Shown here: in pieces, positions 32,680-43,040 of the stretch | Layout: every line of letters starts with the position of its first letter | Position numbering within the stretch: position 1 is the first letter of the stretch | Origin: Heterobasidion occidentale | Lineage: Eukaryota > Basidiomycota > Agaricomycetes > Russulales > Bondarzewiaceae | Assembly: GCA_039111635.1 (NCBI GenBank) | Contig: JBCAQO010000001.1 | Span: 682,001-746,000 of the forward strand | Direction of reading: 5' to 3' | DNA: 64,000 nt | Made by a program: the position numbers and the translations under genes | The notes under the pieces: generated by a model | What the model was told of the DNA's origin: nothing | The model's input: the letters and a program-made list of their open reading frames with translations, nothing else | Database searches by the model: none

Positions 32680-35600
32680 GTGGAGAGTAGGATTCTTGCA
32701 GGAAATCGGTACGCTCCTCTGGCCAGTAAAGATGCTGACCAAGAGCATGGACATCCAGATGTATTGTATCTTTCGGAAATGAAATCACATGGTGCACCAT
32801 CCCTCCGACTCGAAACGATGCTCATAGGCAAGAATAGAAAAGCTGCTACACAGGCACTGGTGGACAGTGGAGCCACTGGTATCTTCATGCACCCTCGCTT
32901 CGTGGAAGCGCATCGAATCACTACATACAAAACCCCCACCCCTATCCCAGTCAGTACGGTCCAGAACACCGAGTTCAAGGGAGGACCTATTACGCGATTC
33001 GCCAACCTCAAATTACAGGTTCTAGGTGAAAAAGGGGGGTCGCATACAGAATCAGCGAGATTCTATATTGCGGAAATAGGAAAAGAGGACGTCATCTTAG
33101 GAACCGACTGGTTATTAGAACATAACCCAGAAGTCGACTGGCATGCCTACGGGCTACACTTTACCAGATGCCCACCCTCCTGCCAAATAAAAGGAGGACC
33201 GGTAAAAGCTAGAAGAGCTACAAGAAAACCAGGACGTCCTAAATCAAGCATACGGCGCATGGAAACAGTACCGCAAACGGGCGACTACTCAATACCAGTG
33301 CAAAAGCCGGGAAAAGCAGTACCAGGCCAGAAAGTGGGAAACACCACAGTACCACATCCACGGACAATACCTACAAGTCCGGAGTTCACAACTCGAAGGT
33401 TGAATGCCGAACGTCTGAAGGCCCGAACCAGAAATTACAAGGTTCCGACATGGGCTGAAGAAGACGTTCCGGAGGACGGTGACGGACTTCCGGCACTTCC
33501 CTCCAAGAATCTTGAAGAAGATGGAGTCTACCTCGTTAGATGCCTAGATACGGGAACATTACAGGCACTGGAATTGTACAACGACTCCGAAGAAGGCGTC
33601 GATATACATCGCGCCGAAACCACGGAACTTCCATACGCCAACACACCGGCTCAAGGAAGCAAACCTGCCAAAGCACCGACAGGGAAACAAACAAAGCACA
33701 CCAACTCGCAAAGGCTTGCAGAAGAAGCTGCCAAAGGGAAACCCGAACTATCCTTTGAAGAAATAGTGCCAAAGGAATACTGGAATTATAGAAAGGTTTT
33801 TGAAGGTCGACCAAAGGGACAGCTACCGCTCTCTCGACCTTGGGATCACAAAATAGAGATCAAGGAAGGAATGGATCACTCGCTCAAACCCAAGCTATAC
33901 AGTCTTAGCCCTGGAGAGCAAGTGGAACTCAAGAAATTCATAGACGAAAACCTCCAGAAAGGATTCATTAGAGAATCCAAATCGCACAAGGCATCCCCAT
34001 TCTTCATCAAGAAAAAGAACGGGAAACTACGACCAGTAATGGACTATCGCAAACTCAATGAAATAACGATCAAGAACAAGTACCCTTTGCCGATTATTCA
34101 AGAATTACTGGACCTTCTAGCCGAAGCCATATACTTTTCACTAATGGATGTCGATACAGGATATAACAACGTACGCATGAAAGAAGGAAGCGAGAAACTG
34201 GCCGCGTTCGTCACTAATTTAGGAATGTACGAACCTCTGGTGATGTTCTTTGGATTAACCAACTCGCCGGCAACATTCCAAACTATGATGAATGCCCTCT
34301 TCAAAGACCTCATCTACGCCGGATTAGTGGCAATCTATATGGACGACATCCTAGTATTCTCTAAAACAATGGATGACCACATCAAGACAGTCCGAAAGGT
34401 TCTACAGATCTTACAGGACAACGATCTGTACCTACAACCCTCGAAATGCCACTTCCACAAAAAGAAAATCGACTATCTTGGATATGTTATATCACACGGA
34501 CATCTAGAAATGGACCCGATTAAAGTGGCCGGCATTATGGACTGGCCAACACCTGGAAAAGTCAAGGAAGTGCAATCGTTTTTAGGTTTTTGCAACTTTT
34601 ATCGCAGGTTTATCAAAGATTACTCAAAGATAGCACGACCGCTATTTGAGTTAACACAGAAAGAACGCACCTGGGATTGGACACCAGCATGCGAAGAAGC
34701 GTTTCAAACGCTAAAACAAATATTTACAGAATCTCCGGTGCTCGTTATGCCGGACACAAGGAACCCGTTTCGTATTGAATGCGACGCTTCCGACTTTGCC
34801 ACCGGAGCAGTTTTATCACAAGTCGCCAAAGATGGAAAATGGCACCCATGTGCTTATATTTCCAAGTCGCTCTCACCAACAGAACGCAACTACCCAATCT
34901 ATGATAAAGAGTTGCTAGCGGTCGTTCGAGCTTTTGAAGCTTGGCGACACTATTTGGAGGGCGCCGACCACCCGGTAGACGTCTGGACGGACCACAAGAA
35001 CCTCGAATGGTTCCGTTCAAGCCAGAAACTGAACCGTCGACAAGCACGATGGTCACTCTACCTCTCGCGTTTCGACTACAAGTTGACGCACAAGGCGGGA
35101 GTCACTAATAAATCCGACGGTCTGTCACGGCGTCCAGACCATAAAAAGGGGGTGGAATTTGACAATTCAGGCAAAACACTCTTGGAGCCCAAACTTTTCA
35201 ATAACACAGAAAAGATCCGAAGACCTTTCGCAGAAATCAATGCCATTAATACAGACAACAGTTGGGACCCTCATCAAATACTTCACATTAGGGCAACTGG
35301 ACGAGGAGGCGTTACCATAATAGACGACGACCTCCGGAAACGAATCATTGAAGAAAACAGGAAAGACGAATGGCTATTAGAAACCCTAGCCAAGATTAAA
35401 ACCTTAGGACCTCGAAACATGAAGAAAGGTTTACAAGAATGGAACGAAGAAGAAGGATTGGTCCTTCATCGAGGAAAGATATATGTTCCTCGAAACGAAC
35501 AACTTCGTCAGGATATCATCAAATTGAACCACGACAATCTAGCAGCAGGACATCCAGGACAAAGAGGAACTCTAGCCTTAGTCGGACAGGAATTCACTTG

Positions 35601-37080
35601 GCCAGGAATATCAAACACAGTTCACCAATACGTGGAAGGATGCGCCATCTGTCAATCCACCAAGAACGACACACATCCTACCATGGTACCATTGCAACCA
35701 ACAGAAATCCCAGATCAACCCTTCGGAACAATAACCATGGTTTTTATTACAGATCTACCAGAATCAAACGGATACGACTCGCTACATGTAGTAACCGATC
35801 GATTCACCAAAACTGCAGTAATAACTCCATGCCTGAAAACCATCGACTCTGATGGAACGGCCAAAATCTTGCTAGAAAACACCTGGAGACGCTATGGGCT
35901 GCCAGATAAAATCATATCGGATAGAGGAACTCAATTCGCTTCAAAGGTAGCGCAAGCCCTGCTCAAAGAATTAGGAATCAAATCTGCCTTAAGCACAGCC
36001 TATCACCCACAGACAGACGGTGCTACGGAACGAATGAATCAGGAACTAGAACAATACCTGAGAGCATTTTGCAGCTCTTCACAAGACGATTGGGCCGGAC
36101 TAATCCCCTACGCGGAATACGCCCACAACACCCATCAGCACTCAGCCATGCAGAAGTCACCATTTGAACTTCTCCATGGTTATCAACCACGGGCTTACCC
36201 GGCCATCATCGGAAACACGAATGTCCCCACCGCCGACGCTCGCCTCGAAGCTCTGCAATGTGCTAGGAAGGAAGCACAAGCCAGCCTCGAAATTGCAGCC
36301 GAAGCCATGAGGATACAGCATGACCGTTTTGGAACGGACCTGCCGCCTTTCAAGAAAGGAGATCAAGTATGGCTCGATGGGAAGAACATCCACACCGATC
36401 ATCCATCAGAGAAACTGAGACCCAAACACTTTGGGCCATTTGAAATCATTGACACCATAGGAAATGTCAACTTCAGGTTGAAACTGCCCAACAGCTGGAA
36501 GCGTATTCACGACGTCTTCCATGCTAGTCGACTCACGCCCTACAAGGAAAACGAGGTCTATGGTCTGAACTACCCTAAACCGGCTCCGGACCTGATTGAA
36601 GGGCAAGAAGAATTCGAAGTCGAAGCCATTGTCGGAGCCAGACGCTTCGGACGATGGAAGATCCTACAGTACCTGATCAAATGGAAGGGCTACCCGGAAT
36701 CGGACAACTCTTGGGAAACCGCGGCAAACGTCACTAACGCACAAGAAGCCATAAAGGACTTCTACCGCCGGCACCCTCGGGCAGTCAAAGGAATGGAAGC
36801 CTCCATTCTGGCCCTAGTGATCGAATTAGAACTCAACAGAGTAGCCGAAGAAGATCAAATCAGAAAGAAGCTCGAGAAGCACCCGATCGGAAAGAAGCTT
36901 CTCGCTACAGGATTAGCTATCCCCCAGATCATGGAAGAGATCAACAAACGAATGACGCAGCTAAAGAGGCCGCCCCTGGTTCCTCGATCAAAAGTGCCAC
37001 CACCGACGATCAACGATCGAGAAGCGCAGCCAAAGAAGCCCAATATAGACTCGTCTCGATCAAAGCTACAGCAGAAGTGA
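32680..37080 (+). CDS. pol: Pol polyprotein of element A', open throughout but integrase-mutant
   Basis: This is one uninterrupted frame of 1466 codons. Protease VDSGAT is at residues 61-66, and RT has YMDD at 553-556. RNase H begins around DASDFATGAVL (about residue 700). The integrase zinc domain (H-x-H and CAICQSTK) precedes a DDE core, and a chromodomain lies at about 1309-1365 (YLIKWKGYPESDNSWE). It is Ty3/chromovirus order and length. In the core, the position read as MDFITDLP in A is MVFITDLP here, so the first catalytic Asp is Val1021. The last codon is a CGA-to-TGA change relative to A, so the C-terminus is a little short. It is probably translated as a -1 fusion to Gag originally. 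Confidence 0.95.
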   Translation: MESRILAGNRYAPLASKDADQEHGHPDVLYLSEMKSHGAPSLRLETMLIGKNRKAATQALVDSGATGIFMHPRFVEAHRITTYKTPTPIPVSTVQNTEFKGGPITRFANLKLQVLGEKGGSHTESARFYIAEIGKEDVILGTDWLLEHNPEVDWHAYGLHFTRCPPSCQIKGGPVKARRATRKPGRPKSSIRRMETVPQTGDYSIPVQKPGKAVPGQKVGNTTVPHPRTIPTSPEFTTRRLNAERLKARTRNYKVPTWAEEDVPEDGDGLPALPSKNLEEDGVYLVRCLDTGTLQALELYNDSEEGVDIHRAETTELPYANTPAQGSKPAKAPTGKQTKHTNSQRLAEEAAKGKPELSFEEIVPKEYWNYRKVFEGRPKGQLPLSRPWDHKIEIKEGMDHSLKPKLYSLSPGEQVELKKFIDENLQKGFIRESKSHKASPFFIKKKNGKLRPVMDYRKLNEITIKNKYPLPIIQELLDLLAEAIYFSLMDVDTGYNNVRMKEGSEKLAAFVTNLGMYEPLVMFFGLTNSPATFQTMMNALFKDLIYAGLVAIYMDDILVFSKTMDDHIKTVRKVLQILQDNDLYLQPSKCHFHKKKIDYLGYVISHGHLEMDPIKVAGIMDWPTPGKVKEVQSFLGFCNFYRRFIKDYSKIARPLFELTQKERTWDWTPACEEAFQTLKQIFTESPVLVMPDTRNPFRIECDASDFATGAVLSQVAKDGKWHPCAYISKSLSPTERNYPIYDKELLAVVRAFEAWRHYLEGADHPVDVWTDHKNLEWFRSSQKLNRRQARWSLYLSRFDYKLTHKAGVTNKSDGLSRRPDHKKGVEFDNSGKTLLEPKLFNNTEKIRRPFAEINAINTDNSWDPHQILHIRATGRGGVTIIDDDLRKRIIEENRKDEWLLETLAKIKTLGPRNMKKGLQEWNEEEGLVLHRGKIYVPRNEQLRQDIIKLNHDNLAAGHPGQRGTLALVGQEFTWPGISNTVHQYVEGCAICQSTKNDTHPTMVPLQPTEIPDQPFGTITMVFITDLPESNGYDSLHVVTDRFTKTAVITPCLKTIDSDGTAKILLENTWRRYGLPDKIISDRGTQFASKVAQALLKELGIKSALSTAYHPQTDGATERMNQELEQYLRAFCSSSQDDWAGLIPYAEYAHNTHQHSAMQKSPFELLHGYQPRAYPAIIGNTNVPTADARLEALQCARKEAQASLEIAAEAMRIQHDRFGTDLPPFKKGDQVWLDGKNIHTDHPSEKLRPKHFGPFEIIDTIGNVNFRLKLPNSWKRIHDVFHASRLTPYKENEVYGLNYPKPAPDLIEGQEEFEVEAIVGARRFGRWKILQYLIKWKGYPESDNSWETAANVTNAQEAIKDFYRRHPRAVKGMEASILALVIELELNRVAEEDQIRKKLEKHPIGKKLLATGLAIPQIMEEINKRMTQLKRPPLVPRSKVPPPTINDREAQPKKPNIDSSRSKLQQK

Positions 37081-37148
37081 TCGGACAACTCTAATTGGCG
37101 GACTCAAGCATACCAGGAGCTACAAAAGCAGACCAACCGAGGATTGGC

Positions 37149-37313
37149 ATGGCCAGGCAAACGACTATGACCCCTTTCGACCCCACTCTATCCACAGTAG
37201 CCGTTTACACCGTTGTCGCGACTCTTGCTCTCACCGCTGTCTCCATCGCCATCGCCCTCATCCTCGGATCCCTTCACGCCGCTGCCACCATTGGCATCTC
37301 CTCCTTTGTATAA
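37149..37313 (+). CDS. Small single-pass transmembrane ORF after pol (element A')
   Basis: Fifty-four codons starting MARQTTMTPF, followed by a long hydrophobic run (VAVYTVVATLALTAV and on) and a stop at 37311-37313. It begins about 70 nt after the present pol stop, inside what was probably the pol C-terminal codons in another frame. It is the counterpart of 626-790. One membrane helix is the only visible feature. Confidence 0.4.
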   Translation: MARQTTMTPFDPTLSTVAVYTVVATLALTAVSIAIALILGSLHAAATIGISSFV

Positions 37314-37432
37314 AAGACACCCTACATCGAACGGAAACATTCCTCAGCATCCCAGGTATAACTTGAATGTCCCTTACCCCCGCACACCTTTTCTTACACC
37401 ACTCCCCCCGCTACATTCTCAGTAACATCAGA

Positions 37433-39033
37433 ATGGCTTCCGCTACCACTTCTCCTCACGCCTCCAACACCTCCTCCCCCAACCCCTTCATCCTACGTAC
37501 CATCTCCCCGCCCACACTACCACACCCACGCTCATTGACGACACAGACTCAGATTACAACAGTGAGGACGACATCCCGCCGGAAGGTGTCCCAGTCGCCG
37601 ACCCCCTCGTTATCCCCCGTTTCCCGGCTGAAATGCCGAACCCGCACATCGCTATTCCCCCTTTGGCCTTTGCCGTTCACAACGAAAACCCGCGCTTCCG
37701 GATCCGTGCTATACCCAATCCCCTTCACGACATCCATCTCTACCAGGACCTGACGACGAACAATAGCATCTACCACCTCACGCTCGCCGAGGACAAGGCC
37801 CCTATTATTCTGAACCAGCCTGGCTTGAAGAACCCTCGCGCCTTCCTTTTCTATTTGCAGCAGGCAGTCTGGGCGCAAGCCTATCAAGTGTTCTCTGGAC
37901 CTCTCAACCAGACCCAAGCCATCCTCCTCGCTAACCTCACGGTCACCTCCTATCGTATGAAAGGATTGATCAATCTCGCCGCCATCCGCAATGACATGGT
38001 TAATTTCTGACTGGGAGGGATATTCACCACCAGCTCCGTCCTCATACAGACGCACACCATACAAGCCTGGCTCGACGTACTCGCTTGAATCCGCTACAAG
38101 GAGAACACAATCCGTTGGTTCCACTTCGCGGGGCACAATGGAGCGCGGCTAGAAATTGAAGAGTACGTCCCCAAAGGACTACTGCCAACCCACTCCTTCC
38201 CGCTTAACAGTCGAGGGGTTCACCCCATTGCGTGCTACTGGCCCGGGGGATGTACCCCAGAGGATAACGTTAGGCCCTGGGTCATGACCAAACCGGATAT
38301 ACAGGAACAGGGGTTTCACCAGATCGACGTTGAGGAACCCATGACGGTCGATCCCCCGGCTAACACTGAACCCGATCTCCCGGCGGCAGAACCCTTTCGG
38401 CCCACCGACGAAGAGACCGACGAATTCATACGGCCCACCAGTCCCCCTTACGACCCCGAACAAGTTGTCCGGGATCGCCAGGTACTTCGGCCGCTACCGG
38501 TACCACCCCCGTCACCCCCTGCTGTGTCCCCATCCCCCCCCCTACTCGGCGACGACATCACCCATCCTATCATTGTCGACGAAGCCTCCCCCCAGTCGCC
38601 GGACGTTCCTGTCGCAACTGAAGAAGGATGGCCTGCAGACGCAATGGACTCAGAAAACGTTTGGCCTAATCCGCCTACTCTCCCGCCTTCTCCACCCACC
38701 GACCCCGCCACTCGTAACTGCTGGGAATGCGGACGCGCCGGCCATCTCGTCGTGGGATGTCCAATCACGGGCATTCGCCAGAGAACGGACGTCATGGCGC
38801 GCGGCTTTCTTCAAGACTACGATAGGCATCGCTTGCAGTCCCGGCGCCTTCGTCTACAGATGGATAGGACGGCTGAGGAATACGGGTACCACAAGCAGGC
38901 GTTAGATCATTTAATCGACACCGCTAACTGGACCGGATACCCCGCTCGGAACATCCCCACCTTCGACGAAATCCACCCGAGGAGACCCGCCCCTACCATC
39001 GGTGCACCCGCCAAACGCCGAAGACTTGTATAG
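37433..39033 (+). pseudogene. Post-pol ORF3 of element A' with a C-terminal CCHC zinc knuckle
   Basis: A Ser/Thr/Pro-rich start (ATG 37433) switches frame near 37510 into an acidic stretch and a globular-looking region. That frame continues to 39033, interrupted only by TGA at 38008-38010 and 38086-38088. The last 250 codons (from 38284) are Pro/Asp/Glu-rich, and then CWECGRAGHLVVGC (38719-38760) gives a C-X2-C-X4-H-X4-C zinc knuckle like that of Gag. A helical tail ends KRRRLV near the polypurine tract. Both TGA codons could come from CGA. A second nucleic-acid-binding, Gag-like protein after pol is the best reading; the N-terminal domain is unrecognised. Confidence 0.65.
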
Positions 39034-39044
39034 AGAGGGGGTAG

Positions 39045-39878
39045 TGTTAGGACCGCGTCCTAACACGTGCTTCGCACGTGAGTGGATGGGCTGGTCAAGT
39101 GCTTCGGACTTGTTACAGACTCGGACCGCTTTCCATGACTCCTTACCATTTACATGCTAACGCATGAACGCTGACTTCTGGTTCCTGATTCTTGATGTGG
39201 GCAGACATTGGTTCCTGACCCCCGTTCCTGGTTCTTGATCGATCGAAGATGTGGATGGACATTAGTGATCGGATTACTATATTTGGATACATGGCAGGTC
39301 GATGAGGCATTCTAGCTTACGGATCTCGATCGTTGACTTCGGTACCTGAGAAGCGCACAGACCAGATCTTGATCCTGCCCTAGACACTTCTGTACGTAAA
39401 TAGCCGAGATGAGCTTCTAAGAAGCTCAGCTCGTTCACCTGTAATACACTCGATCTCTGCACTGCACCCGGCGTCTGGCTACCTTCCTAGCCCACGCTTC
39501 GTGATCTCTGTCAGATCTGAGAAACTCTTTACACGGTCTGACGAAGCACTGGACTCGTCTCCCTTCCCTCCCCTCCCTCTACTCATCCGCTTCTATACCG
39601 GACTAGCTGCCTTCCGCGTTCTCAGTTGGACACCCCCTCGTGTCATCTGTTGGACAGGAGAAGATCATCCGGTTCCTCCTCATCATCGAGAAGACCTCGA
39701 AGATCACCTTCTCAATCTCTTCGAGAACAAAGCAGACAGCGACCCCGAGTTCCTTGAAAGAGCCCAAAGACGATCCATCGTCTTCATCCATTGGAGTCTA
39801 CAACTGTACGAACCAGTGGAGGTTTAGCCTAGGGACCCCTTTGTGCATCGGTGCACGTGATAGGTCTCCGACCCAACA
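39045..39878 (+). repeat. 3' LTR of element A' (834 bp)
   Basis: It is preceded by a purine tract (AGAGAGGGGG). It carries the same terminal palindromes as the 5' LTR and the complete U5-type frame ending at TAG 39825-39827. It differs from 28855-29687 at scattered positions, for example GTTACAGAC versus GCTGCAGAC near 39112 and CCCAACA at the end. Confidence 0.93.
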
Positions 39879-40202
39879 CTCGCATGTATCTACTTTGAAT
39901 TGTTTGTTTGGTCTACCAATCCATGTCTTTGCCACGTCTCACAGTTTTACAGGAATCAATGGCTTCGCATTGATCCTGTCATTTCCTATGCGAGCGGCGG
40001 AGTCTATAGAGAGAGTACAGACTCATGGCCTCATGGTCCGGCTACTATCAGGCTCCACCCTTGAAGAACTCCGACATGCACATCTGAGCCCTCGACGTCT
40101 TGATGTTTCGACTGCTTTTCTTCCGTCTGAAGCTTTTATTAGTCTCCGTAATCGACCCCACACAGAGGAGAGTTGTTTCCGGCGCACGACGCTCATACTA
40201 GC
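39879..40202 (+). other. Gap between element A' and gene-family copy F1
   Basis: I see no supported gene, repeat or RNA here. It probably contains the former promoter of copy F1. Confidence 0.5.
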
Positions 40203-40938
40203 ATGGCAACCTCTCAGAATTCCGACGTCACCATCACTCCAGCGCGCTCTGTTGACGACACTCAAATGGAACTCCGTCGATTCCTCTACCAAAGCACATC
40301 TTACACGCGTTTAGAGAGGTCGCGAAGGAGATACAACCTCGATGGAGTGGCTCAGACCGCATATATGTCAGTGTTTCTTTCATCATGGACGATTGCGACT
40401 CATCATCTCCGCTTTTCCCAGACGAGGGAAGAAGTGGCAAAGGTCCCACCTCTGTCCAAGCTTCCTAACGCACTTTTGCCACAGGATGCAAAGGCATTAC
40501 CGCCTTGTCTGCACTACGGCCTCCCTATGACGCTTGAGCAGATAACTTTGTTTGTTCAGTCGCGTGATTCAAGTATACAAATCTTTGCCGACCATGGACA
40601 GCTCAGCAACAAAGTTGAGAAACTGGTCACAGACTGTTTCACGGAGGAAATCGGCCTACCAGTATATCTGGAGCGTGTGCTGAACGCGCCTGACACTCAT
40701 TTCATTCTGTGCCTACTTGATAATTATATTGTCAAGGCTTTATTCCAACGCGAGGAGATGCCTAAGAAGGAACACATTCGTTCATTGCCTTGCTTTTGGT
40801 GTTAGATGTGGGAGCTCACATTGTTCGTTGATTCTATCAACATCAGGATGCATGCAGAAAGCTCTTGGTGTGGATCCCAAGGTTCTGCCACTGTGGTACA
40901 TTGCTGCAGCATACTACCAGTGGCAGTACTTTGACTAG
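40203..40938 (+). pseudogene. Gene-family copy F1, three exons, exon 1 frameshifted
   Basis: ATG 40203 starts a short exon with VTITPAR, typical of the family. Intron 1 is 40367-40421 (GTCAGT..CCCAG) and intron 2 is 40780-40846 (GTTCAT..ATCAG). Exon 2 starts TREEVAKVPPLSKLP and exon 3 encodes MQKALGVDPKVLPLWYIA, ending at TAG 40936-40938. Exons 2 and 3 are in frame, but exon 1 is two bases out of phase, so a small indel lies near 40270-40280. The family has no domain I recognise; its closest intact member here is F4. Confidence 0.65.
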
Positions 40939-41523
40939 TCTCTTGGTGGTTTACCCATTCCTTTATTACAATATGATCACTGCATGGCACACCACTTGCG
41001 TGTCTGCTGTCGAAGAGGATAGTATGGGGTGGTCAAGTTGCCGTCGAAGCTGGTCAAAGCTCGGAAGGGATCATCGTAGCAGAATGGCTTGACAATTTAT
41101 TTCACATTTCTATCTGAGTGGATGACAATGCATAGGCATCTGGACAGATCTCTAGGCGAGGTCAACACCCAAGATGGCGTTGAAGGTTGTGGTATGGTAA
41201 GTTACAGGTCACTCCTCTGGGCTCCTAGTGGGCTACTCGACTGCTTCAACTAAAGCTCCCCGTCGAATCAGATAGTGTTGATCTAACCTTGAGCGCTTGA
41301 GCTCTGGTCTGTTGGATCAACAACCGTATTCTGTATGCGTCCGCATGGTCTGGTGCACTAGAAATTAATTTAAATATTCAATTACGATGACTACAAGCCG
41401 TTAGTCATGGGGGACCACCCTCAGTTGTGTCAGTGCAACATTCCCTGAGAAGGGCGGAATTCGGACAAGGGAAATGATGGATTTACGTTACAGAGGAACA
41501 AGCAAGTCATTGGGTTTGACCGG
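40939..41523. other. Duplicated flanking DNA between copies F1 and F2
   Basis: Bases about 41158-41290 match 56549-56695 in inverted orientation. Bases about 41325-41523 match about 58040-58260 inverted; these are the downstream flanks of copies F2 and F5. There is no coding frame of its own. The matches show that family copies moved or duplicated together with surrounding DNA. Confidence 0.6.
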
Positions 41524-41991
41524 TCAAAAGTACCGCCATTGGTAGGCACCTCCAGCGATGTACCACATCGGCAGAACCTTGGAATCTATCCCAAAAGCTT
41601 TTTGCACCCGACCTAGCGGTGGTAGAATCGATAGGGAAAGTCAACAACTGAAATCGCGACACCAAAAACGAGGTGACGAGCGTATGTGTCCTTCCTTTGG
41701 CATCTTGTTGCACTTCATGGATGACTGGATAGAATAATTGTCAACCAAGCATGCGATGATATATGAAGTGTCAGGCGCATTCAGCGCGCGCTCTAAATAT
41801 ATTGGCAGGCCGACAATCTCAGTAACCTTTGCCACTTCTTCTCTCGTCTGGAATGGCAAGGACGATGAGTCGTCATCGTCGATGGAACAACAGACACACA
41901 CATAGAAGGGATCTGAGTCACTCCACCAAGGGCGAATCTCTTTTGGCACCTTTCTAAATGCTTGTACTATTGGTTCTGGTAGAGAAGACTG
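41524..41991 (-). pseudogene. Gene-family copy F2, truncated and internally deleted
   Basis: The minus strand has PEPIVQAFRKVPKEIRP, the conserved intron 1 boundary, then VAKV joined directly to TEIVGLPIYLERAL. About 60 residues of the family exon 2 are therefore missing. The C-terminal exon (VQKAFGIDSKVLPMWYIAGG) ends at TGA 41524-41526. Its 5' end stops at 41991, where a TIR-bounded insertion begins. Confidence 0.65.
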
Positions 41992-42720
41992 GCATCAGCA
42001 AACCTGTAACCAGTCCCAGCCAGTCCCAGAGCCCCAGATGCTCCCAGATGCTTAGGTCATCTGGGGACATCTGGCTAGATGTCTGTGTATGCCCAGATCT
42101 AGACAGATAAGGTGCTCTATCAATAAGCTGACTAGGAGGACATTTTTGAAAGGCAGTGTTTGTAATGTCAGTGCTGCTTTAAAGTTTTCAATACAAGAGC
42201 TGAGAAAAAAAATTCCCAGTAATGTACCAGACTGTCATTAGTGCTATCTGTTGAATATCAGCTTGCTAGTGATATTGAGATGCTTCCCTGTATCATAGCT
42301 CTCAAATGATGTATCATATGCCATCATTCTTCCATGAATGGATGCTAAAAATGTGAAAATAGATGACACCTCACTGAGTTCAGGCATCCCAAAATTCTTT
42401 CAAGTCTCAAAAGCTTGTTATAAGCCGGGTGTTGATGTAGAATATCATAGTCATATAGTGGAGTGGATAATTGTGGTCTTGACATTGCTTACAGCTGGTG
42501 AATGATTCAAGAGGTTCTGGGTTCAATTCCTGAACAGTGCAGATTGATTTTTGCAGTCGTCCTATTGATGACAATTATCTAATCATTTCCATATATGGTG
42601 CATCTGGACATATCTGTCCAGACACCGGTGTGTCTGTCTAATCGGGGACTTGCTAGAGGCATCTAGGGGCCTAGGAGCATCTGTCCAGGTTGGTATAGAC
42701 ATTTTCCAGTTTGCTGATGC
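41992..42720. mobile_element. Non-autonomous TIR element candidate (about 730 bp)
   Basis: The ends GCATCAGCAAACCTG (41992-42006) and CAGTTTGCTGATGC (42707-42720) are inverted repeats with one difference. The body has further CATCTGG/CCAGATG-type repeats near both ends and no coding frame. It separates fragments F2 and F3 of the same gene family. No target duplication is visible, because the two flanks belong to different copies. A DNA-transposon MITE is the likeliest identity; superfamily not assigned. Confidence 0.45.
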
Positions 42721-43040
42721 AGACATGGCGGCGATGGCATTCCATCTCTGGGCAAAAGTATGCGAGGAAGCTTGGACATAGGCGGAGCCTTTGCCAGTTC
42801 TTCCTTCGTCTGTAAGCGACATGGTGATGACGATCAATCGCAACAGTCAATGGGCAAGAAAATACTAACAATGATGGGGTCTGCGTCACTCCATCGAGGA
42901 TGAAGCTCTTTGGGAACGTCTCTGAAGGCGTGTATGACAGATTCCGGTAGAGAAACGGACGGTGTAGTGGATGTTCTTCGACTGTCCTCATCGGGAAGCG
43001 CTGGAGTGATAGTAATGTCGGGAATGGAGAAGGTTGCCAT
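42721..43040 (-). pseudogene. Gene-family copy F3, 3' truncated
   Basis: ATG 43038-43040 starts with IPDITITPA and continues VPKELHPRWSDADPI. Intron 1 is 42869-42810 (minus strand, GTTAGT..TTACAG) and exon 2 starts TKEELAKAP. The copy ends at SPPCLH, where the TIR element begins. It is lost beyond that point. Confidence 0.65.

Larger units (their letters stand above)
28855..39878 (+). mobile_element. Element A': near-identical inverted partner of element A
   Basis: The 5' LTR is 28855-29687, the PBS 29690-29699, gag 31010-32656 (split by a solo LTR), pol 32680-37080, a small membrane ORF 37149-37313, ORF3 37433-39033, the polypurine tract AGAGAGGGGG just before 39042, and the 3' LTR 39045-39878. 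The flanks do not form a target duplication (GCGAT left, CTCGC right), unlike B, C and the solo LTRs. The two LTRs differ from each other more than the 5' LTR differs from that of A. This points to duplication or recombination rather than a fresh retrotransposition. Confidence 0.93.

Noticed and set aside
37149..37313. Envelope gene after pol
   Set aside because: It has only one short hydrophobic helix, with no signal peptide, no cysteine-rich ectodomain and no cleavage site.
38284..39033. A host gene between A' pol and its LTR
   Set aside because: It is inside the element, upstream of the polypurine tract, and its upstream part exists in element A at the same position.
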